A stretch of DNA of 64,000 nt. Origin: Candidatus Flexifilum affinis. Lineage in GTDB: Bacteria; Chloroflexota; Anaerolineae; Aggregatilineales; Phototrophicaceae. The stretch covers positions 12,596 to 76,595 of the forward strand of contig JADJPJ010000097.1 in NCBI GenBank assembly GCA_016713325.1, read 5' to 3'. Both the position numbers and the translations under genes were made by a program. Positions 27,519 through 36,268 of the stretch are shown piece by piece; the stretch's first letter is position 1, and the number at the start of each line of letters is the position of its first letter. Below the pieces are notes generated by a model, which saw only the letters and a list, made by a program, of their open reading frames with translations, was not told the DNA's origin and searched no databases.

Positions 27519-28961
27519 TCACGGATGGGTCTTGAACGCCTCCAGGTGGCGGTCGAAGTGCGCCCGCACGGTGTCGGCGTAGGCCTGGGCATGGTCGCGC
27601 AGCATCTGCCGGAGTTCCGCGCCGAAGTGGTCGAGCACTGAGCCGAAAGTGACGTGCAGCACCTGCCGGGCGTCAAACTGATCGAGCAGGCCGGGCAGCG
27701 CGGAGTCGGCGAGATCGGCGGAGGCCGGCACGCGTTCCAGCACCGCCGAGACGTGGTAGGTCTTGCGGTCGTTTTCGTAGCGATCGCGGGCGAAATCCAG
27801 CACACGGCGGAACAGCCCCGGATCGACGCGCGACATGACTCGCAGCGCCTCCAGGTAGCTGGTGCCGGCAGTCTTGAGATGCACCAGCCCGCCGGTGTGG
27901 CGCATGGCAATGGGATAAACCCCGAATTTGTCCGACCCGGTGTGCAGGCTCAGCTTATAGCGGCCGCCGAAGTGGCGCATGATGGCGGCGTGACCGGCGA
28001 TGTTCGTGTCCAGTTCGCCCAGATCGCCGATGTAGTCTACGCCCTTCTCGAAGCGGCCGACGAAGCGCGGTGCCAGGCTGACGAACGGCACGTTCAGGCG
28101 CGTCAGTTCCGTGGCGATGAAGAAGTGCTCATGCAGCGAGGTGGTGGTGCCGGTTTCGTCCACCGACATCTCCATCTCGAAGGGCTTCCCGGCCATGCTG
28201 ACTTCGAGCTGCCGAGTCATGCGCAGCGTATGGGTGACGGCTTTGCCGTACTTGGCCAGCGCCTTGAGCAGTGCGTGCTCGTCGAAGGACAGCGACAGCC
28301 CGTCCAGGTTGAAGGTACGCAGATACGCCATGTGAGCGTCCGCCAGCGAACTGCCCAGCAGATCCCAGTCGAGCGCGGCGGCTTTGGCGCGCAGGGCCGC
28401 CAGATCGTCGTGCTCGGCGGCGTCATCAACGTGATCGCCGGGGTCGATGGTGAAGAAGGTGTAGCCGGCGTCGGCAAAGGGCGCGATGTCGGCCGGCGTC
28501 TTGAGGTGATCGGCATCCGCACCCCACGGATCTCGCCAGCCGCATTCGAAGACGCTCCACATGGCGTCGTCGAGGACCTGCTGCGGCGTGCGGCCGGTGC
28601 GAGTGTTTTCGCGCACCGACTGCTGGGCGAAGATCGGCGCCACGCCCGTCCCCTGCACCGCGGCGATGTGTCCCGCTGTGGCCACGCCCAGTCGATCGCC
28701 GAAGCCGGCGGAGGTGCGCAGGCCGAGCGGGACCGGGTTCAGCCAGGACAGCCGACGGCGCAGTTCGGCGGCATTGGCCGGGGTGAGCGGGACCCGCACC
28801 GACCCGTCACCGGCGGCTTCTCCGCCGCTGAAACCGGCCGCGTCGCCGCGCACGGAGAGGCGGCGCTCCCCTGTCTCCGGGGCAGTCACCAGTTCGTAGG
28901 CCGTGCCGTTCTGCTCAACCGCGGAGGCCGGGGCGCTCCGCCACTGTGGTTCAAGAACCAT
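27519..28961 (-). CDS. uxaE: D-tagaturonate epimerase UxaE
   Basis: 480 residues from ATG at 28961 with GGGGGG upstream. The protein matches the UxaE/tagaturonate 3-epimerase family described from Thermotoga: SFDEHALLKALAKYGKAV, EMSVDETGTTTSLHEHFF, and RYKLSLHTGSDKFGVYPIAMRHTGG. The Asp, Glu and His residues in these blocks are the likely metal and catalytic ligands. UxaE interconverts D-tagaturonate and D-fructuronate, linking galacturonate to the glucuronate branch and avoiding a separate altronate route. The gene follows uxaC on the same strand after a 270-base gap containing REP-like hairpins, which may lower its expression relative to uxaC. Confidence 0.85.
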   Translation of the reverse strand: MVLEPQWRSAPASAVEQNGTAYELVTAPETGERRLSVRGDAAGFSGGEAAGDGSVRVPLTPANAAELRRRLSWLNPVPLGLRTSAGFGDRLGVATAGHIAAVQGTGVAPIFAQQSVRENTRTGRTPQQVLDDAMWSVFECGWRDPWGADADHLKTPADIAPFADAGYTFFTIDPGDHVDDAAEHDDLAALRAKAAALDWDLLGSSLADAHMAYLRTFNLDGLSLSFDEHALLKALAKYGKAVTHTLRMTRQLEVSMAGKPFEMEMSVDETGTTTSLHEHFFIATELTRLNVPFVSLAPRFVGRFEKGVDYIGDLGELDTNIAGHAAIMRHFGGRYKLSLHTGSDKFGVYPIAMRHTGGLVHLKTAGTSYLEALRVMSRVDPGLFRRVLDFARDRYENDRKTYHVSAVLERVPASADLADSALPGLLDQFDARQVLHVTFGSVLDHFGAELRQMLRDHAQAYADTVRAHFDRHLEAFKTHP

Positions 28962-29029
28962 ATTGTTTTCCCCCCAAGATCACCACTTCAAATTTCCCGA
29001 TAGGGCACAAAAGGTCATCATCAATTCGT

Positions 29030-29200
29030 AGGGACGGTTCGTGAACCACCCACCGTCATGGGCGCATCGCGATGCGCCCCTACGACTATAGATAGAGACG
29101 AAAGGGATGAGGAGCGTGGGCAGGCACAGGCAAACTTCGTTTGCACGCCCGCCCCACCAATCACACGTGGTGACGTAGGGGCGGACCAGCGTGTCCGCCC
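29030..29200. repeat. Cluster of REP-like hairpins between uxaC and uxaE
   Basis: Three stem-loops in the 270-base gap: a perfect 20-base palindrome GGGCGCATCGCGATGCGCCC at 29060-29079, an interrupted stem at 29118-29155 around GCAAACTTCGTTTGC, and GGGCGGAC-N7-GTCCGCCC at 29178-29200. GTAGGG flanks recur next to them, a pattern typical of scattered intergenic palindromes. No ORF. Confidence 0.65.
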
Positions 29201-29231
29201 GGCTAAACCACCGATTCGCGATGTTGCTGCT

Positions 29232-30629
29232 CTACAGCCCATACGTCCGCTTCGCCAGGCCATACGCCAGGTCGACGATCATCGCCTGGGCATCTTCCTC
29301 GTCGATGATACCGCGAGTCACCAGACCGGCCAGCCAGTCGGCGCTGACCCGCCGCCAGACGTCATGCCGCGCCGGAATCGACGGGTAGGCGCGCGTGTCG
29401 TCGTTGAAGCCGGCAGTGTTGTAGATGCCCGCCGTTTCGACCACTGCATCGAAGAAACGGCTCATGCCGTTGACGCTGTCGAAGAACCACCAGGGCGGCC
29501 CCAGGCGCAGCGCGGGGTAGTGCCCGGCCAGCGGCGCGAGCTCGCGGCTGTAGGTCGTCTCGTCCAGGTTGAAGAGCACCAGCGTCAGGCGCGGATCGCT
29601 GCCGAACAGGTCGAGCAGCGGCTTCAGGCTGCGCGTGAACTCGGCCGCCAGCGGGATGTCGGCGCCCATGTCGCGGCCGAACTTCGTCAGAATGCCGGGG
29701 TTGTGGTCGCGCTCGCTGCCGACGTGGAGCTGCATCACCAGGCCGTCCTCGGTGCTCATACGCGCCATCTCGATCAGCATGTGGCCGGTGAAGCGCGGCG
29801 GATCCTCGACGGTGCACTCGCCGCGCAACGCCCTGGCGAACAGCGCCTCGGCGTCGGCATCGCTGAGGCGCGCGGTATAGGCCGAGCGAGCAGCGTGGTC
29901 GGTGGCGGTAGCGCCCATCGACTTGAAGAAGGCACGCCGGTTCTCCAGCGCATGGATGAAGTCGCGGTAGCCGTGAATGGTGATGCCGGCGGCAGCGCCC
30001 AGCCGATCGATGTTGCCTCGCCAGTCATGGGCATCCAGGTTGACCACGGCGTCCGGGCGGAAGGTTGGAATGACCCGCCCCCTCCAGCCAGATGCGCGAA
30101 TCGCCTGATGATGCTCCAGCGTATCGGCGGCGGCATCGGTCGTGGCCAGCACTTCGATATTGAAGCGCTCGAACAGGCGGCGAGGGCGAAACTCCGGCGT
30201 CGCGAGCTGCGCGGCGATCCGGTCGTACAGATCCTGGGCGTTGGCGCTGCTCAGCTTCTCTTCGATGCCGAAGACGTCGGCCAGCTCCTCGCGCAGCCAC
30301 AGGCCGGTTGGCGTGCCGCGGAAGAGATGCCAGTGATCGGCGACGATCTGCCAGATCTTGCGGTGGTCGGTCTCGACCACGCCGCCGTCTTTGCGCGGGA
30401 TGCCGAGCGCTTCGAGCGAAATGCCCTGCGAGTAGAGCATCCGAAAGATGTAGTGATCCGGGATAATCAGCAGATCGACTGGGGATCCCCAGTCGTAGGC
30501 TTCATCGGCCAGCAGGCGCGGGTTGACGTGGCCGTGCGGGCACACCAGCGGCAGTTCGCGCACCGCCGCGTAGAGCGACCGCGCGATCTGCCGCCGGGCC
30601 GGGTCGGGCGAGAACAGATGATCCTTCAT
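29232..30629 (-). CDS. uxaC: Glucuronate/galacturonate isomerase UxaC
   Basis: 465 residues from ATG at 30629 with GGAGGAAG upstream. The amidohydrolase-like barrel starts with LVCPHGHVNPRLLADE, which carries the HxH metal-ligand pair, followed by RMLYSQGISLEALGIP. Later blocks VMQLHVGSERDHNPG and GFNDDTRAYPSIPARHDVWRR are typical of the longer UxaC group. The enzyme converts D-glucuronate to D-fructuronate and D-galacturonate to D-tagaturonate in the cytoplasm. It lies between the Gfo/Idh oxidoreductase and uxaE in the LacI-controlled uronate operon. Confidence 0.95.
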   Translation of the reverse strand: MKDHLFSPDPARRQIARSLYAAVRELPLVCPHGHVNPRLLADEAYDWGSPVDLLIIPDHYIFRMLYSQGISLEALGIPRKDGGVVETDHRKIWQIVADHWHLFRGTPTGLWLREELADVFGIEEKLSSANAQDLYDRIAAQLATPEFRPRRLFERFNIEVLATTDAAADTLEHHQAIRASGWRGRVIPTFRPDAVVNLDAHDWRGNIDRLGAAAGITIHGYRDFIHALENRRAFFKSMGATATDHAARSAYTARLSDADAEALFARALRGECTVEDPPRFTGHMLIEMARMSTEDGLVMQLHVGSERDHNPGILTKFGRDMGADIPLAAEFTRSLKPLLDLFGSDPRLTLVLFNLDETTYSRELAPLAGHYPALRLGPPWWFFDSVNGMSRFFDAVVETAGIYNTAGFNDDTRAYPSIPARHDVWRRVSADWLAGLVTRGIIDEEDAQAMIVDLAYGLAKRTYGL

Positions 30630-30726
30630 ATGCTTCCTCCGGGTTCGTGACGGCGCGCCCGCAGCGGTGGCGTGCCAACATCGGCGCGCCGGCACTGAGG
30701 GCGCAAGCCTGCGATGATTGTACCGG

Positions 30727-32073
30727 TCAGCGCGACGTGTCTGCCACCGGAGCGGAGGCTTTTTCAGGCAGCGGGAAAAGATCGTCGATGGCGATCATCC
30801 GCCCGGTACGCATCGACTCGTTGGCGGAGATGCCGACGATCACCGAGGCCGCGCCGTCGATGTGCGAGGCCGCGCGCTGGAACGGATCGGGCGGCGGGTT
30901 GGGCGAGAAGATCTGTTCCAGCATGACCGGATCGGCGCCGCCATGACCGCCATCCCCGGCCGGGACGTCGACGTCGTACGACTCGCCGAACATCGGATAG
31001 ACGCGCATGCGGGTGTTCTTGAATGCTCCCTTGCTGGCCGACGCCTCGTTGACACGGCCGTCGCCAAGCAGATGGTTGACGTTTTCGGCGATGTCCATCT
31101 CGATGCGACCCTTCGTGCCTGTGATAGCCACTCGCAGTCCTTCCCAGGGCGAGTAGGCGATCAGGCAGTAGGAGAGGAGGACGCCGTTCCGGTAGCGGAC
31201 GGAGACGCTCATCGTGTCTTCGATGGTGATCGGCTCGCCAAAGACGTTGCGGTCGCGCAGGTAGCCGGTCTCAGCCTCGGCGTTCAGATACAGCCCGCGG
31301 AACGCCTCTTTGTCGGTGAGGAAGAGGGCGAACGGGTCATCCGCGGCTTCCGGCGCGCCGGTGTAGCGGGCATACGGGTAATGCTCGCCGCGCGCCTCGG
31401 CATTCTGCTTACCGTAGAAGAGCAGATCGCCCATGGCCGTGACCTGGCGTGGGTAGGAGTCGATCCACCAGTTGACCAGATCGAAGTGATGGGTGGCCTT
31501 GTGCACCAGCAGGCCGCCGCTGTTGGCCTTTTCGCGGTGCCAGCGGCGGAAGTAGTCGGCGCCATGGCTGGTGTCGAGCAGCCAGGAGAAGTCGACGGAG
31601 AGCGGCCGGCCGACCGCGCCATCCATGACGAGCCGGCGGAACTGGGTGTAGGCCGGGGCGTAGCGGTAATTGAAGGTCACCCGCAGCGAGCGGCCCGTCC
31701 GGTCGATGGCCTCGAAAATGGCCTTCATTTTGGCCAGCTCGGTGGTCATCGGCTTCTCGCTGATCACGTCGCAACCCAGCTCCATGGCGCGGACAATGTA
31801 CTGGTGGTGCGTGCTGTCCACCGTGGCGACGATGACGATGTCGGGCCGCGTTTCGCCGATCATGCGGTCGAAGTCGGCAGCCAGATAGGTCGGGCGAGGG
31901 GGCAGTCCCTGCTCCTCGCCCAATTTGCGGTTGTACCAGTCCATGCGCGTCTGGCTCAGGTCGCACAGGCCGACCAGTTCGGCATGATCGCGGTAGGTGG
32001 CGGTGATGGCCTGAACAAACATGCCGGCGCGCGAACCGGTGCCGACAATCGCATAGCGCTTTCGGGAGGTCAT
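30727..32073 (-). CDS. Gfo/Idh/MocA family oxidoreductase (uronate operon)
   Basis: 448 residues. The N-terminal Rossmann fold starts [19 protein letters not shown] and contains the family signature SEKPMTTE. The substrate domain follows, with [18 protein letters not shown] giving the usual catalytic His region. It belongs to the longer Gfo/Idh group and binds NAD(P). It lies between the YesL-like gene and uxaC. The window has no UxaB or UxuB homologue, so this enzyme is a candidate for reducing fructuronate or tagaturonate, but that is inference only; sugar-derivative oxidation is equally possible. Confidence 0.9.
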   Translation of the reverse strand: MTSRKRYAIVGTGSRAGMFVQAITATYRDHAELVGLCDLSQTRMDWYNRKLGEEQGLPPRPTYLAADFDRMIGETRPDIVIVATVDSTHHQYIVRAMELGCDVISEKPMTTELAKMKAIFEAIDRTGRSLRVTFNYRYAPAYTQFRRLVMDGAVGRPLSVDFSWLLDTSHGADYFRRWHREKANSGGLLVHKATHHFDLVNWWIDSYPRQVTAMGDLLFYGKQNAEARGEHYPYARYTGAPEAADDPFALFLTDKEAFRGLYLNAEAETGYLRDRNVFGEPITIEDTMSVSVRYRNGVLLSYCLIAYSPWEGLRVAITGTKGRIEMDIAENVNHLLGDGRVNEASASKGAFKNTRMRVYPMFGESYDVDVPAGDGGHGGADPVMLEQIFSPNPPPDPFQRAASHIDGAASVIVGISANESMRTGRMIAIDDLFPLPEKASAPVADTSR

Positions 32074-32094
32074 GGTAAGGCGGTCTTCCTTATT

Positions 32095-32799
32095 TCACGA
32101 TTTCGCGGCAGGCTGAAACTCTGCCAGCAGTTCCGGCGAGAGATGCTGACGAATGGCGCGCCACGTCCCGGCGCAGGCGATCAGCGTCGAGGCGGAGACG
32201 GTGGCGAGGACGAAGATGCCCTGCGGCAGAAACAGGCTGATGATGACCGGCAGCGCGGTAACGATCAGCACGATCATCGACCAGACCGGGTGCGCGAAGG
32301 CCAGCGACGCCGACGACGCCAGGATCTGACGCAGGGTCAGGCTGTCGAGCAGCACCAGCAGCGTCCAGGCATACAGGTTGATGAGCAGCGCCGCCAGCGC
32401 GACGAAGAAGGTCACACTGCGGGCGAGAAAGGCGATCGGGTCGGCGCCCAGATCCATGCTCGGCAGGATCAGCGCGTTGGCGACGACCAGACCGCCGACG
32501 CCAAGGTCGATCAGCGCCAGCAGGGTAGCTTTGCGCCAGTGCTGGCGCATCCCACCCATGAAGGTGCGGAAGAAATCCGGCTGGCGTCCGCGCGCCCGCT
32601 CCGACATGAAGGCGAACAGGCCGGCAGTGGCCGCCGGCAGGGTGACGAGCGGGATCGACAGGATGGCCCACAGGACGTTGGCCAGCACGAAGGTGCTCCA
32701 CTTTTCGGCGTGTTCGGCCAGTTCGGCGCGTTCGCTGGCCGGTGTGGGCCGGCGTCGAGCCGTCGCGGCGGCGCCGTTTGTCGTCTCGGCGTGGGTCAC
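32095..32799 (-). CDS. YesL/DUF624 family membrane protein
   Basis: 234 residues from a GTG start seven bases after the permease stop. It has about five membrane segments, with LANVLWAILSIPLVTLPAATAGLFAFM near residues 40-65, followed by the polar loop RQPDFFRTFMGGMRQHWRKA. This order is characteristic of YesL. In Bacillus, yesL sits with the yesOPQ importer for rhamnogalacturonan fragments, and the same association holds here. The molecular role is not established; it is thought to support importer function. Its presence supports a pectin-oligosaccharide assignment for this operon. Confidence 0.8.
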   Translation of the reverse strand: MTHAETTNGAAATARRRPTPASERAELAEHAEKWSTFVLANVLWAILSIPLVTLPAATAGLFAFMSERARGRQPDFFRTFMGGMRQHWRKATLLALIDLGVGGLVVANALILPSMDLGADPIAFLARSVTFFVALAALLINLYAWTLLVLLDSLTLRQILASSASLAFAHPVWSMIVLIVTALPVIISLFLPQGIFVLATVSASTLIACAGTWRAIRQHLSPELLAEFQPAAKS

Positions 32800-32806
32800 T
32801 GCGCCA

Positions 32807-33688
32807 TCAGCCTTTCAACCCGGTGGTGGCGATTCCCTCCACCAGATAGCGCTGGAAGAAGACGAAGATCAGGATGACCGGCACCAGCGAGAGCGTGAGC
32901 ATGGCGAGGACCGCACCCCAGTTGTTGACGCTGCCCAGGTCGGTATAGGCGCGCAGGGCAAGGGCGACGGTGTAGAGACTCGGGCTTTGCAGGTAGACCA
33001 GCGGGCCGAGGAAGTCCTCCCACGTCCAGTAGAACGAGAAGATGGCGGCGGTGACGAGCGCCGGGACAATCTGAGGCAGGATGATGCGGAAGAAGATTCC
33101 GGCCTTGCTGCACCCGTCGATCATGGCCGCCTCGTCGAGTTCAATCGGGATGCTGCGGATGAACTGGACGATCATGAAGATGAAGAAGACGTCACCGCCG
33201 AGCCTCGGAACAAGCAGAGGGAGGAAGGTGTTGATCCAGCCCAGCTCGTTGAAGATGATGTACTGCGGGATCATCAGGATCTGGCTGGGCAGCATCAGCG
33301 TCAGCAGCATGATCGAGAACCACAGGTCGCGCCCGCGGAAGCGGAGCCGGGCGAACCCGAAAGCGACGATGCCTGAACTGACGACGGTGAACAGGGTGCC
33401 GAGGCCGGCGTGCAGGAAGGAATTGCCGAAGAAGATCTGGAAGCTGATTCCGCCGAACCCGGTCCAACCTTCGGCATAGTTCTCGAAGCGGAGCGTGCTG
33501 GGAATGAGTGACGTGACATTGGCCCAAATCTCGTCGAGCGGCTTGAGCGAGCTGGACACCAGCCAGGCCACCGGGTAGAGCATGACGATGGCGAGCAGGA
33601 TCACGCCGACATAGTAGACGATGGTGCGGGTGAGGTTGGCGCGTCGGCGCTGGCGCTTGTAGATCTCGAAGTCGAGCGTTTGAGCCAT
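32807..33688 (-). CDS. CUT1 ABC importer, permease (MalG-like, uronate operon)
   Basis: 293 residues, six membrane segments. The EAA loop reads EAAMIDGCSKAGIFFRIILPQIVP, and the C-terminus RYLVEGIATTGLKG is that of a G-type subunit. It starts four bases after the stop of the partner permease, with AAGGAAGG as ribosome site. No ATPase gene is present in this operon. Confidence 0.92.
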   Translation of the reverse strand: MAQTLDFEIYKRQRRRANLTRTIVYYVGVILLAIVMLYPVAWLVSSSLKPLDEIWANVTSLIPSTLRFENYAEGWTGFGGISFQIFFGNSFLHAGLGTLFTVVSSGIVAFGFARLRFRGRDLWFSIMLLTLMLPSQILMIPQYIIFNELGWINTFLPLLVPRLGGDVFFIFMIVQFIRSIPIELDEAAMIDGCSKAGIFFRIILPQIVPALVTAAIFSFYWTWEDFLGPLVYLQSPSLYTVALALRAYTDLGSVNNWGAVLAMLTLSLVPVILIFVFFQRYLVEGIATTGLKG

Positions 33689-33692
33689 CGCG

Positions 33693-34676
33693 CTACCCTT
33701 CCTTGGTCTCGTAGAATACCCACCGTCGGGAGAGGCGGAAGTTGACGAAGGTAAAGAAGGCGATGATCAGCAGCAGCACCCAGGCCATCGCCGAGGCGTA
33801 ACCCATCTGGAAGTCGTTGAAGGCGCGCCGGTAGAGGTAGAGCGCATAGAACAACGTGCTGTCCAGCGGGTTGCCGGCAGTGATCACGAAAGCCTGTGTA
33901 AAGACGCGAAAGCCAGAGATGATTTGCATGATCAGGTTGAAGAAGATGATCGGCGTGAGAAGCGGCAGGGTGACGCTCAGCAGCTTCTGCCAGCCGTTGG
34001 CGCCGTCGATCGACGCCGCCTCGCACATCTCCGACGGGATCTGGCGCAGGCCGGCCAGGAAGATTAGCATAGGCGAACCGAACTGCCAGACCGCGAGCAG
34101 AATCAGTGTCCAGATGGCGGTATCGGGGTTGCCGAACCAGTTGAGCCGCTCGATGCCGACGAAGCCGAGCAGGGTGTTGACGACACCCTCGTTGACGCGC
34201 CCATCCCCGCCGAACAACTGCCGCCACATAACAGCGACGGCAACGCTGCCGCCGATGACCGAGGGGATATAGTAGGCCGCGCGGAACCAGTAGACCCCGC
34301 GACGTTTGGTATTCAGGAGGAGAGCAACCGCCAGCGCGAAGATCAGACGCAGGGGGACGGCCACCATCACGTATTTAAAGGTGGCGACCACAGATCTGCC
34401 ATAGCGAATGTCCGACGTGAACATGCGCTCAAAGTTGGCCAGACCGACCCACTCGCCGCCACGCAGCAGATGATAATCGGTGAAAGCCAGGTACAGCGAG
34501 ATGGCGATGGGGATGAACCCGAACAGGAAAAAGCCAATCAGCCAGGGAGAAACGAACAGATAACCGGCCAGATTGTTGATCCTGAAGTCTTTTGATTTTC
34601 GCTTCGTCTTCGATGTGGCCAGAGCGGCGTCCTGCGCGTTGTTCGCTCCCGGAAGGACTGCTGCGGGCTCGCTCAT
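33693..34676 (-). CDS. CUT1 ABC importer, permease (MalF-like, uronate operon)
   Basis: 327 residues: a polar N-terminal tail of about 30 residues, then NLAGYLFVSPWLIGFFLFGFIPIA and five further membrane segments. The EAA loop is EAASIDGANGWQKLLSVTLPLLTP, the usual ATPase contact. TTAGGAAAA precedes the ATG. It heterodimerises with the next permease to import the ligand of the binding protein encoded upstream. Confidence 0.92.
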   Translation of the reverse strand: MSEPAAVLPGANNAQDAALATSKTKRKSKDFRINNLAGYLFVSPWLIGFFLFGFIPIAISLYLAFTDYHLLRGGEWVGLANFERMFTSDIRYGRSVVATFKYVMVAVPLRLIFALAVALLLNTKRRGVYWFRAAYYIPSVIGGSVAVAVMWRQLFGGDGRVNEGVVNTLLGFVGIERLNWFGNPDTAIWTLILLAVWQFGSPMLIFLAGLRQIPSEMCEAASIDGANGWQKLLSVTLPLLTPIIFFNLIMQIISGFRVFTQAFVITAGNPLDSTLFYALYLYRRAFNDFQMGYASAMAWVLLLIIAFFTFVNFRLSRRWVFYETKEG

Positions 34677-34721
34677 CAGATTTTCCTAAAGGTCTATGGT
34701 CACAAGGTCGCCGATCTGTCC

Positions 34722-34744
34722 GGGCCGACCCACTGGGCCGGCCC
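34722..34744 (-). other. Intercistronic stem-loop between binding protein and permease genes
   Basis: Strong stem GGGCCGACCCA/TGGGCCGGCCC (one mismatch) between the binding-protein stop at 34799 and the permease start at 34676. No T-run. Same position as the hairpins in the other two importer operons. Confidence 0.6.
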
Positions 34745-34798
34745 GCGATAGCATTTTTACGGACACCCTACTCCGATTAGCCGGTTCGGGTCAAGGAC

Positions 34799-36088
34799 TC
34801 AGTTTCCGGAGAGGATGGCTTCACCCTCGGAACGGAAGATAGCGAGACCTTCTTCGAGCGGAATCTGGCCGTACAGTACCGGGTCGTGGAACAGTGGCGT
34901 CCAGACGTTGTTGCGGAGGTCATTGTAGCCGGGCGGGTTGGGCGGGAAGATCGGGCTGACGTCCTGAGCGACCATTTCCAGGAAGCTGAAGGTCTCGGCA
35001 CCAACGGCGTCCAGCGAGGGCTGCATGGCGGCGCGAATGGCCGAGGAGATCGGCACGCCGCGCTCGGCCGCGAGAATCTCGTTGGCCGCTTCGTCATTGG
35101 TGAAGAAATTGATGAAGTCGGCAGCGACTTCCGGCATGTCGCAGGATGCGGTGATGGAGAAGAACATCGACGGCTTCAGGTAGTTGGCCGCACCAGTAGC
35201 GTTCGCCGGGCGGGGCATCGGCCACAGCTTGAAGTTGCGGTCTTCGCCCGCTGCTGCGAAAATGGCGACCACCTGGTTGCTCCACTGATACTGCATGGCG
35301 GCGGCGCCCGCGACAATCGGCGAATTTTCCGGGCCGCCCGAGTACTGCGACTGCTCTTCCAGAGTCATGATCGCGCCGGCTTCCTGCAGACGGAGCAGAC
35401 GGCTGAAATGATCGGCAATCGGCGCATCATCTTCGAAACCAAAGGCGGTGTTGTCTGCGCTGAACGGGTTAGTGCCGAGCGACACCATCATGCCGGTCCA
35501 GATCTGGTCATCACCCAGTGACGGTGAGCCGTAGGCCCAGGTGCCGAGCTTCTCGTGCAGTTCGAGCGCGATGGCTTCGAAGTCATCCCAGGTCCAGTCG
35601 ATCGCGGGCAGTTCTACGCCGGCGGCTTCGAAGGCGCCCACGTCGATGATGATCGACTGCGAGTTGGTGCCCAGGCTGACGCCGTAGAGCTGGCCGTCGA
35701 CGCGGCCACCGGCGACAAAGACGTCGTCCACGCTCGAGAGGTCGATCGCGCCCGATTCGACAAACGGATCGAGCGGCGCCAGCAGACCGTTGCGGGCCCA
35801 CTCGGCCAGATAGGCATAGTAGTGCTGCATCAGGCAGGCGAGCTGACCACCGGCGGCCTGCGTGTTCATCAGGGTCCAGTAGTCGTTGAAATTGGCGAAT
35901 TCGTAGACAATATCGACCTCAGGATGGGCGGCTTCGTACATCTCGACGACGGCGATGGTGCGGTCGTGGCGACTCTGCGACCCCCACCAGACCATGCGCA
36001 TTTCCTGAGTGTCCTGCGCCAGGGCGGCGCTGCCCATGACGAGCAGCAAAACGGATAAAGAAAGAAGGAGCAAGAGTTTGCGCTGCAT
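34799..36088 (-). CDS. CUT1 ABC importer, sugar-binding protein (uronate operon)
   Basis: 429 residues from ATG at 36088; the 17 residues of longer open frame do not look like a signal peptide. The signal peptide is MQRKLLLLLSLSVLLLVMGSAALAQ, without a lipobox Cys. The mature part starts DTQEMRMVWWGSQSRHDRTIAVVEMYEAAHPEVDI, a family-1 binding-protein opening with Trp-rich and polar residues that could contact a sugar acid. First gene of the LacI-controlled operon. From the downstream uxaC and uxaE, an oligogalacturonide or glucuronide ligand is likely. Confidence 0.92.
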   Translation of the reverse strand: MQRKLLLLLSLSVLLLVMGSAALAQDTQEMRMVWWGSQSRHDRTIAVVEMYEAAHPEVDIVYEFANFNDYWTLMNTQAAGGQLACLMQHYYAYLAEWARNGLLAPLDPFVESGAIDLSSVDDVFVAGGRVDGQLYGVSLGTNSQSIIIDVGAFEAAGVELPAIDWTWDDFEAIALELHEKLGTWAYGSPSLGDDQIWTGMMVSLGTNPFSADNTAFGFEDDAPIADHFSRLLRLQEAGAIMTLEEQSQYSGGPENSPIVAGAAAMQYQWSNQVVAIFAAAGEDRNFKLWPMPRPANATGAANYLKPSMFFSITASCDMPEVAADFINFFTNDEAANEILAAERGVPISSAIRAAMQPSLDAVGAETFSFLEMVAQDVSPIFPPNPPGYNDLRNNVWTPLFHDPVLYGQIPLEEGLAIFRSEGEAILSGN

Positions 36089-36127
36089 TTCCCAAATATC
36101 CTTTCGAACGGACCAGGGCAGATAAAC

Positions 36128-36139
36128 TTGACCGGTCAA
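36128..36139. promoter_or_regulatory. LacI-family operator O1 (uronate operon)
   Basis: Perfect 12-base palindrome TTGACCGGTCAA with the CG centre typical of LacI-family sites. It lies just downstream of the minus-strand promoter, so bound repressor would block initiation or elongation. Confidence 0.75.
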
Positions 36140-36154
36140 TCGCTATTGATATAG

Positions 36155-36183
36155 AAATAACAGAAAAGGGCCGCACTTGTCAA
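36155..36183 (-). promoter_or_regulatory. Promoter of the uronate operon
   Basis: Minus-strand consensus TTGACA (36178-36183), 17-base spacer, TTATTT (36155-36160). The expected start site is near 36148, about 60 bases before the binding-protein ATG, and operator O1 follows it. Confidence 0.6.
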
Positions 36184-36221
36184 GTTGATGAGGAATAGTT
36201 TGTTGAGAAAAGAAGTCGTGC

Positions 36222-36227
36222 TATGAT
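36222..36227 (+). promoter_or_regulatory. -10 box of the lacI-type regulator gene
   Basis: Plus-strand TATGAT, 41 bases upstream of the regulator start, immediately followed by operator O2. The -35 region is weak. Confidence 0.45.
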
Positions 36228-36228
36228 A

Positions 36229-36240
36229 TTGAACGGTCAA
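36229..36240. promoter_or_regulatory. LacI-family operator O2 (autoregulatory)
   Basis: TTGAACGGTCAA differs from O1 by one base. The two centres are 101 bp apart. O2 overlaps the start of the regulator transcript, so it predicts autorepression and possible looping with O1. Confidence 0.7.
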
Positions 36241-36268
36241 GTTTCGCGGCTGCACGGGTAGGGTGCTG

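Noticed and set aside
30718..32877. A 719-residue plus-strand frame opposite the Gfo/Idh and DUF624 genes
   Set aside because: It crosses two real genes, and its composition is that of a reverse-complement shadow.
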